The notes beneath the pieces are model-generated. The model had not been told where the DNA came from, ran no database searches, and saw only the letters and a list, made by a program, of their open reading frames with translations. From NCBI GenBank assembly GCA_002365855.1, contig DFAP01000113.1:846-19743 (forward strand): 18,898 bases of DNA. The letters are read 5' to 3'. A program made the translations under genes and the position numbers. Positions 14,077 to 18,898 of the stretch are shown here, piece by piece (the stretch's first letter is position 1; the number at the start of each line of letters is the position of its first letter). The stretch is from Pelotomaculum sp. UBA3103. GTDB lineage: Bacteria; Bacillota; Desulfotomaculia; Desulfotomaculales; Pelotomaculaceae.

Positions 14077-14163
14077 TTAATACACTAAGTTCCTTGTTAA
14101 TTCTTCTCTAAAATGCTTGCCCTTTGATGAAAACCTCTTCCTCAGTTTGCTGTTGCCTGCCAT
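14077..14163 (-). CDS. Basic 28-aa microORF overlapping the hydC start region
   Basis: On the minus strand GGGAGGTGAA lies immediately before an ATG that opens 28 codons beginning MAGNSKLRKRFSSKGKHF and ending at TAA 14077-14079. The peptide is strongly basic, has no Cys and no hydrophobic segment, and I recognise no family. Its stop shares one base with the ATG at 14077 that is in frame with hydC. The strong ribosome site is the main support. It may be a real small protein, a coupling leader that sets hydC translation, or a chance frame behind a purine-rich stretch. Confidence 0.5.
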   Translation of the reverse strand: MAGNSKLRKRFSSKGKHFREELTRNLVY

Positions 14164-14262
14164 TTCACCTCCCTAGTCAAATCTTAAATTGAGTTGATTC
14201 TACGCCTTTTATTTTTTATCCTTCAAAAATTTTGAATAATATTTATAGGATACAATAAATAT

Positions 14263-14274
14263 ACTGTATACAGT
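14263..14274. promoter_or_regulatory. Perfect 12-bp palindrome in the hydABC upstream region (operator candidate)
   Basis: ACTGTATACAGT is a perfect palindrome in the AT-rich 235-nt gap between the microORF and hemL. TGTATACA cores of this type are bound by some GntR-family repressors. It does not match the Rex consensus. I could not place a convincing -35/-10 pair on the minus strand nearby, and the rest of 14164-14397 holds only AT-rich sequence. Confidence 0.35.
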
Positions 14275-14389
14275 TTTAATAATGTTTTTTATAATAATCC
14301 AAGATTATCATAACTGAATCCATGAAAATATTAAAGATCCATTTTTTATAAAAGTTATAAGTACTGTGCTCAAGCAAGGTCACGGTGCC

Positions 14390-14420
14390 GAAAATTAAAC
14401 CACCCTTTTTACGGGTGGTT
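14390..14420 (-). terminator. Intrinsic terminator of the heme operon, overlapping the hemL stop
   Basis: On the minus strand AACCACCC and GGGTGGTT form an 8-bp perfect stem (14413-14420 with 14398-14405) followed by TTTAATTTT-type sequence. The 5' arm encodes the last residues of HemL (NHP) and the stop codon lies in the loop. Confidence 0.8.
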
Positions 14421-15725
14421 ATAATTTGTTCCGGAAACCTGCCGGAAAGCTTTGCGTGCCGCCCCGATGGTCCGGTCTAGATCATCCCCGGTATGGGCAA
14501 GCGAGATGAAGGCGGCTTCAAATTGAGAGGGCGCCAGGTAAACTCCCTGAATCAACATGGAACTGAAGTAAGCTGCAAATTTACCTGTGTTTGATGAACA
14601 GGCAGTAGGATAATCTTTAACAAATTCATTGGTAAAAAAAGTGCATATCATCGACCCGACCCGGTTAATACATGCTGCAACCCCTGCTTCTTTTGCCGCT
14701 TCACTGAGGCCCTTTTCCAGCGCAGCTGACTTCTGTTCCAGTTCATCGTATACCCCGGGCTGCTTGAGGACAGTCAGTGTAGCGATACCAGCTGTTACCG
14801 CCAGCGGGTTCCCAGATAAGGTCCCAGCCTGGTATACCGGTCCTGCGGGGGCAACATGCTCCATTATTTCCCTCTTCCCGCCATATGCGCCTACAGGAAG
14901 CCCGCCGCCGATTATTTTACCCAGGCAGGTTAAGTCGGGTTGAATATCATATAATTGCTGCGCCCCGCCGTAAGCTACCCGAAAACCTGTCATCACTTCG
15001 TCAAATACTAATAAGCTCCCGTACCTGGCAGTTAAATCACGTATTCCATGCAAAAATCCCTGTTCAGGCAGGACAACACCCATATTTCCCGCAACTGGCT
15101 CAACAATTACAGCGGCTATGTCATGCCCTTCAATTCTAAATATATTTTCCAGTGCTTCTATGTCATTAAATCCGGCTGTTATTGTATTTGCCGCCGTTAC
15201 CGCAGGGATTCCGGGGCTTGTTGGCACACCCAGGGTCAAAGCGCCGGAACCCGCCTTAATCAATAAAAAATCTGCGTGTCCATGATAACAGCCTTCAAAC
15301 TTAACGATCTTATTTCTCCCGGTATAACCCCGGGCCAGCCTGAGGGCGCTCATTGTTGCTTCAGTCCCAGAATTAACAAGCCGTACCATCTCCACTGACG
15401 GCACCGCTTCGATAATCATTTCCGCCAGAATGCTTTCAAGTTCAGTGGGAGCGCCGAAACTGGTCCCGACTTCGCTCAAACAGTTACCTATCGCCTCGAC
15501 CACGCGGGGGTGCCGGTGCCCTAAAATCAACGGTCCCCATGAACCGACATAATCGACATACTCATTTCCATCCACGTCATAGATGCGTGCACCCTCGCCC
15601 CTCTGGATAAAAATGGGGTCCAAACCCACTGATCTGAACGCCCGCACCGGGCTGTTTACGCCTCCGGGGATGATTTTCTTAGCCTTTTCATATAGCATGC
15701 TTGACCTGGTAAAGCCTTGGCTCAT
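14409..15725 (-). CDS. hemL: Glutamate-1-semialdehyde 2,1-aminomutase
   Basis: A PLP enzyme that converts glutamate-1-semialdehyde to 5-aminolevulinate, the second step of the C5 tetrapyrrole pathway. The 438-aa length is normal. The N-terminal [15 protein letters not shown] signature, the [16 protein letters not shown] block (118-133), FDEVMTGF (241-248, PLP-pyridine Asp) and the Schiff-base Lys270 in [17 protein letters not shown] are all visible. ATG 15725 has GGAGAGGAG about 11 nt upstream. It is the last gene of the heme operon, 106 nt after ahbB. The C-terminal residues NHP are encoded within the terminator stem. Confidence 0.97.
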   Translation of the reverse strand: MSQGFTRSSMLYEKAKKIIPGGVNSPVRAFRSVGLDPIFIQRGEGARIYDVDGNEYVDYVGSWGPLILGHRHPRVVEAIGNCLSEVGTSFGAPTELESILAEMIIEAVPSVEMVRLVNSGTEATMSALRLARGYTGRNKIVKFEGCYHGHADFLLIKAGSGALTLGVPTSPGIPAVTAANTITAGFNDIEALENIFRIEGHDIAAVIVEPVAGNMGVVLPEQGFLHGIRDLTARYGSLLVFDEVMTGFRVAYGGAQQLYDIQPDLTCLGKIIGGGLPVGAYGGKREIMEHVAPAGPVYQAGTLSGNPLAVTAGIATLTVLKQPGVYDELEQKSAALEKGLSEAAKEAGVAACINRVGSMICTFFTNEFVKDYPTACSSNTGKFAAYFSSMLIQGVYLAPSQFEAAFISLAHTGDDLDRTIGAARKAFRQVSGTNYNHP

Positions 15726-15831
15726 CGAATTATGGACTCCTCTCCTTCGGATTTGCAGCAGCTTTAGTATTAAGCGAGTACCGATCCTGGTATACTGACT
15801 AAAACCTGAAGTCTCACTGTATTATCTTGAA

Positions 15832-16299
15832 TTATTCGAAGTAACGCATGCTGCTTTTTTTTAGTTCAGCTGTACTGAACAGCAGGCGATAATTTGCTAT
15901 ATTAGTCTTTTTGGAAATTTTCTCAGAGATTTGAACACACTCATCCCTGGTCCTGCCGTGGACAACAGTAAAAAGGTTGTATGGCCAACCGGGGTGGCGC
16001 GGGCGCTGGTAACAATGAGTTACCTCCTTAAAAGCCGCCATACTCTGTCCAACTTCATCTACAGCACCATCGGGCACATCCCAGACCACCATCGCATTGG
16101 CGGTATAACCCAGGTCATGATGGCGTACCGCCGCTCCAAATCGCCTGATCATCCCGCTTCGCTCGAAACTCCTTACTCTTTCTATCAATTCTGTTTCTGA
16201 CATCTGAAGTCGTCCCGCTATAAGCTCGAACGGGCGGCTGACAAGGGGCAGGCCTTTTTGAAGTTCACGAATAACGTTCTTATCCTGTTCGTCCAACAT
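15832..16299 (-). CDS. ahbB: Siroheme decarboxylase subunit AhbB (Lrp/AsnC-like fold)
   Basis: With AhbA it decarboxylates the C12 and C18 acetate side chains of siroheme to give 12,18-didecarboxysiroheme in the alternative heme pathway. The 155-aa protein has the Lrp-like N-terminal helix-turn-helix (DEQDKNVIRELQKGLPLVSRPF), the GMIRRFGAAVRHHDLGY block and the HCYQRPRHPGWPYNLFTVVHG block characteristic of AhbB/NirG-type proteins. In this family the fold has become enzymatic, and the His residues are candidate active-site groups. ATG 16299 has GAGGTG upstream, overlapping the ahbA stop region, with a gap of 9 nt. It could be mistaken for an Lrp regulator; the pairing with ahbA and nirJ argues against that. 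Confidence 0.92.
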   Translation of the reverse strand: MLDEQDKNVIRELQKGLPLVSRPFELIAGRLQMSETELIERVRSFERSGMIRRFGAAVRHHDLGYTANAMVVWDVPDGAVDEVGQSMAAFKEVTHCYQRPRHPGWPYNLFTVVHGRTRDECVQISEKISKKTNIANYRLLFSTAELKKSSMRYFE

Positions 16300-16308
16300 C
16301 TAAACACC

Positions 16309-16767
16309 TCAGTCCAGTTCAAAACTTACCCTGATCTTAAAAACTTTCTCAGCAGGCAGCGAAATAATCTCCTCAACACCTGTACTTTGTCTTATTGTAT
16401 CTAGAATTTCATCCAATTTAGTTTTAGATTCTGCCAGTATAGTAAACCACATGTTGAAGGTATGCTCTCTTAAATAATTATGGGTGACTCCAGGGAATGA
16501 GTTTACTATTGCAGACACCTCGTCAATCCTGTCCACGGCGACCTTCAGTGCACAGAGGGTACCAGTGTATCCGATTTTCCTCGAATCAAAAATAGCTCCA
16601 AGCCTGCGAATTACTCCGGCTTCCAGCATATTAAAAACCCGCCCTATAACCTCAGCCTCTTCAATACCCAAGCTTTCGGCTATTTCGCGAAATGGCTCTG
16701 GAGCAAGAGGCAGGTCCGCCTGAATAAGCTTTAATAACTTTTTATCAACATCGTCCAGGTTCATCAT
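16309..16767 (-). CDS. ahbA: Siroheme decarboxylase subunit AhbA (Lrp/AsnC-like fold)
   Basis: The partner of AhbB in siroheme decarboxylation. The 152-aa protein has the Lrp-like helix-turn-helix start (DVDKKLLKLIQADLPLAPEP), GVIRRLGAIFDSRKIGYTG, and the VTHNYLREHTFNMWFTI block that distinguishes AhbA/NirD-type proteins. ATG 16767 directly abuts the nirJ2-like stop codon (TAG then ATG ATG), so translation is coupled; the second ATG at 16764 is equally possible. Role and pairing are well supported by family and context; which subunit carries each catalytic His cannot be decided here. Confidence 0.92.
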   Translation of the reverse strand: MMNLDDVDKKLLKLIQADLPLAPEPFREIAESLGIEEAEVIGRVFNMLEAGVIRRLGAIFDSRKIGYTGTLCALKVAVDRIDEVSAIVNSFPGVTHNYLREHTFNMWFTILAESKTKLDEILDTIRQSTGVEEIISLPAEKVFKIRVSFELD

Positions 16768-17760
16768 CTATGTTCCTTTCCGGCCTTTATACAGGCACCA
16801 TGGTTCCTCGGCCATATAGTCCCCGTGGTAAAAATAGGCGCGCGCCCGGCAGCCGCCGCAAGTCTTTTTATACATGCAGGAACCACAGCCACCCTTATAT
16901 TCCTCGGTACGAAGGTTTTTAAATACTTCGGCCTCCCGCCAAATCTCCCCGAAAGTTTGTTCGCGAACATTTCCGGCTGGTATATTAAGGTAGGCGCAGG
17001 GCTGAACGATACCTCTGGGACTAATAATGCAGTATGATATGCCTGCCAGGCATCCTTTGCTGAACCTTGTCTTTAAACCCATTTGGGATGCTATGCGCAT
17101 AAATTGGGGGGCACAGGTAGGTTTTAGTTCTATTTTAACTTTAGACTGTTTAATCATAATCCGCCGCAAAAGGTCCTCGTACTGCTCGGCTCTCAACGAT
17201 TCGGCTTCAATGTTTACGGCCCGGCCTGTGGGCACCAGAAAGAAAATATGATGGCCAACCGCCCCTTTTTCCACCGCGAAATCGGTCAGGTTTTCAATCT
17301 CAGATTCGTTCCAGTCCATTACGGTGGTATGAATCTGAAACGGGAGACCAGCCTCTTTACAAGCTCGCATACCCTCAACCGCTCCCTTCCAGGCGCCAGG
17401 AGTACAACGAAAATCGTCGTGGCTCGATGGGTCCACGCTGTCAAGGCTAATCCCCATGGCGGAAGCACCGGATTCCTTAAGACGCAAGGCTACTTCTCCG
17501 GTGATCAGAGTGCCGTTGGTGCCAAAAACGGCTCTCATACCCTTACCGCTGGCGTGTTCAACCAGAGAAAATATATCCCCGCGCATCAACGGCTCGCCAC
17601 CGCTGAAAATCATAATTTTAAAACCAGCGTCAGCAATTTGGTCGATCAGGGCCATACCTTCAGCGGTATCGAGTTCCTCATCAGCCTTTGCCCCGGCATC
17701 GCGGTAGCAGTGCTTGCAGTACATATTGCACGCATTTGTTGTGTTCCAGGAAATAATCAT
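16768..17760 (-). CDS. Radical SAM/SPASM heme-biosynthesis protein, NirJ2-like (AhbC/AhbD/NirJ group)
   Basis: A radical-SAM enzyme of the NirJ/Ahb group that modifies siroheme-derived tetrapyrroles, in the branch leading to heme b (or d1). Numbered from ATG 17760 it has CNMYCKHC (Cys11, 15, 18) and the SAM-binding GGEP in FSGGEPLMRGDIF. A Cys-rich SPASM-type C-terminus includes GCLAGISYC, QPCAYL, CGSCMYKKTCGGC and PWC and should carry an auxiliary [4Fe-4S] cluster. At 330 aa it has family length. Start choice: GGGGGAG lies 5 nt before ATG 17760; an in-frame GTG at 17766 overlaps it. It is followed directly by ahbA and ahbB and preceded by hemB. I assign NirJ2 by N-terminal similarity from memory; whether it performs the AhbC or the AhbD step is not decidable from sequence alone. 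Confidence 0.87.
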   Translation of the reverse strand: MIISWNTTNACNMYCKHCYRDAGAKADEELDTAEGMALIDQIADAGFKIMIFSGGEPLMRGDIFSLVEHASGKGMRAVFGTNGTLITGEVALRLKESGASAMGISLDSVDPSSHDDFRCTPGAWKGAVEGMRACKEAGLPFQIHTTVMDWNESEIENLTDFAVEKGAVGHHIFFLVPTGRAVNIEAESLRAEQYEDLLRRIMIKQSKVKIELKPTCAPQFMRIASQMGLKTRFSKGCLAGISYCIISPRGIVQPCAYLNIPAGNVREQTFGEIWREAEVFKNLRTEEYKGGCGSCMYKKTCGGCRARAYFYHGDYMAEEPWCLYKGRKGT

Positions 17761-17846
17761 GAACACTCCCCCTTAAATGGGTAAACCTTTAGGATTTTTA
17801 TTAACGAGTGTGCTGGCCCGGCCTGTTTACGTAACGTTTATATATA

Positions 17847-18824
17847 TCATTCTCCGCCAAGCCACCGGGCGACATCCCTGGCGTGGTAGGAGATGATTAT
17901 ATCCGCGCCCGCGCGTTTAATGCCTGTTATAATTTCCATTACGATCCCCCGCTCATCGATCCAGCCTTTTTTTGCTGCGGCCTTGACCATGCTATACTCG
18001 CCGCTTACGTTATAGGCTGCGACCGGATAGCCAAATTCATCCTTGACACGCCTGATGATGTCCATATACGCAAGGGCTGGTTTTACCATAACAATATCCG
18101 CCCCTTCTTCGATGTCCTGCCAAACCTCCCGCAAAGCTTCGTCAGAATTAGCAGGATCCATCTGATAGGTTTTTCGGTCTCCAAACTGAGGGGCAGAACA
18201 GGCTGCTTCCCGGAACGGACCATAAAAAGCGGAGGAGTATTTTGCTGAATACGACATAATTGAGATATCATGGCGGCCGTTTTCATCAAGAGCCCTGCGG
18301 ATCACACCCACACGCCCATCCATCATATCCGACGGGGCAATCATATCCGCGCCTGCCTCCGCATGGGACACCGCTGTCCTGGCAAGCAGTTCGAGGGTCG
18401 GGTCATTCAAAACCCGTCCTTCCTTGATGATCCCGCAGTGGCCATGACTGGTGTACTCACAAAGACAGAGATCAGTGATCACCAGCAGTTCGGGATAAGC
18501 CTTTTTTATAGCTCTCACAGCCTGCTGAATGATGCCGTTATTGTCATAGGCCCCTGAACCAACCTCATCTTTGTGTGCAGGCACTCCAAAGGGAAGTATT
18601 GCCGGTATCTTTAATTCAACCACTTCCTCCAGGTCCTCAATCAGCTTATCTATCGACAGACAGTATATACCGGGCATCGTCATGACAGGACGGGCTATGT
18701 CTTTCCCGTGAGTTATAAATACCGGGTAGACCAGGTCATTAACATGCAGGGTGGTCTCCCTAACCATCCGGCGAATATGTTCGTTTTGCCTAAGGCGCCT
18801 CAGGCGCCGCACTGGAAAGCTCAT
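17847..18824 (-). CDS. hemB: Porphobilinogen synthase (delta-aminolevulinate dehydratase)
   Basis: It condenses two 5-aminolevulinate molecules to porphobilinogen in the cytosol. The 325-aa length is normal. The zinc-type active site [14 protein letters not shown] is present (Cys120, 122, 130), and the two Schiff-base lysines are Lys195 in [14 protein letters not shown] and Lys248 in MVKPALAY. The N-terminal RLRRLRQN arm, used in octamer assembly, is intact. ATG 18824 has GGAGGTG 5 nt upstream. It is the first complete gene of the heme operon in this window, with 86 nt to the nirJ2-like gene. Operon genes upstream of it probably continue beyond the window. Confidence 0.97.
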   Translation of the reverse strand: MSFPVRRLRRLRQNEHIRRMVRETTLHVNDLVYPVFITHGKDIARPVMTMPGIYCLSIDKLIEDLEEVVELKIPAILPFGVPAHKDEVGSGAYDNNGIIQQAVRAIKKAYPELLVITDLCLCEYTSHGHCGIIKEGRVLNDPTLELLARTAVSHAEAGADMIAPSDMMDGRVGVIRRALDENGRHDISIMSYSAKYSSAFYGPFREAACSAPQFGDRKTYQMDPANSDEALREVWQDIEEGADIVMVKPALAYMDIIRRVKDEFGYPVAAYNVSGEYSMVKAAAKKGWIDERGIVMEIITGIKRAGADIIISYHARDVARWLGGE

Positions 18825-18871
18825 AACCCACCTCCGGTACTTATTTAAAAACTTATAGTATACCCGTTACG

Positions 18872-18898
18872 CTACGAACCGATTTCCTCGTCAGTCAG
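18872..18898 (-). CDS. Possible 3' end of an upstream gene (8 codons visible)
   Basis: On the minus strand only one frame is open through the window edge, ending LTDEEIGS then TAG at 18872-18874, about 47 nt before the hemB start. This could be the tail of the preceding heme-operon gene. Eight codons are too few to identify it. Confidence 0.3.
   Translation of the reverse strand: MTDEEIGS

Noticed and set aside
15832..16767. Two Lrp/AsnC-type transcription regulators
   Set aside because: Their sequence blocks and their tandem position next to a NirJ-type gene identify them as AhbA/AhbB siroheme decarboxylase subunits.
17248..17784. 178-aa plus-strand frame
   Set aside because: Antisense to the nirJ2-like gene, with no supporting motif or ribosome site.

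Overview
The window reads as chromosomal DNA of a strictly anaerobic Gram-positive bacterium, most likely a clostridial Peptococcaceae member of the Desulfotomaculum/Pelotomaculum type. This is an inference from gene content: a trimeric NAD-linked [FeFe]-hydrogenase, the complete H-cluster maturation set, and the siroheme-dependent (Ahb/NirJ) heme route. Strong AGGAGGTGAT-type Shine-Dalgarno sites and frequent GTG/TTG starts agree with it. No mobile element, CRISPR array or phage gene was seen.

Layout. 1-63 is the 3' end of a tRNA-Leu(CAG) with a terminator. A possible small minus-strand membrane protein and a plus-strand patatin-like lipase follow. At 1638-3316 (+) lies an ACT-domain gene interrupted by an in-frame TAG, followed by its usual partner, a PFL-like UPF0210 protein. 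From 3334 onward every recognised protein gene is on the minus strand: yjbQ-like (3334-3741); the maturation operon TM1266-type regulator / aspA / hydF / hydE / hydG (9641 down to 3939); the structural operon microORF / hydC / hydB / hydA (14163 down to 9955); and the heme operon hemB / nirJ2-like / ahbA / ahbB / hemL (18824 down to 14409). Terminators close the three operons at about 14398-14420, 9891-9926 and 3874-3902.

How they work together. HydABC should couple NADH oxidation to H2 (or the reverse). HydE, HydF and HydG build its H-cluster, and the small TM1266-type protein plus an aspartate ammonia-lyase are embedded in the same transcription unit. HydB stops just before the C-terminal two-cluster ferredoxin domain found in electron-bifurcating HydB proteins, which argues for a simpler NADH-linked enzyme of the kind syntrophs use. 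The heme cluster joins glutamate-1-semialdehyde and porphobilinogen synthesis to siroheme decarboxylation.

The most interesting new signal is the roughly 178-nt leader of the maturation operon (about 9642-9819, minus). It has a sigma-A-like promoter, a compact multi-hairpin region and a 14-bp perfect intrinsic terminator just before the first gene. An upstream segment (9749-9757) can pair with the 5' arm of that terminator, which is the arrangement of a transcription attenuator or riboswitch. I could not match it to a riboswitch class I know. Other points are the TAG at a normally Gln codon in the ACT gene, a 28-codon basic microORF overlapping the upstream in-frame ATG of hydC as TAATG, the TSCSP variant of the HydA L1 motif, and a tandem repeat patch between hydE and hydG.
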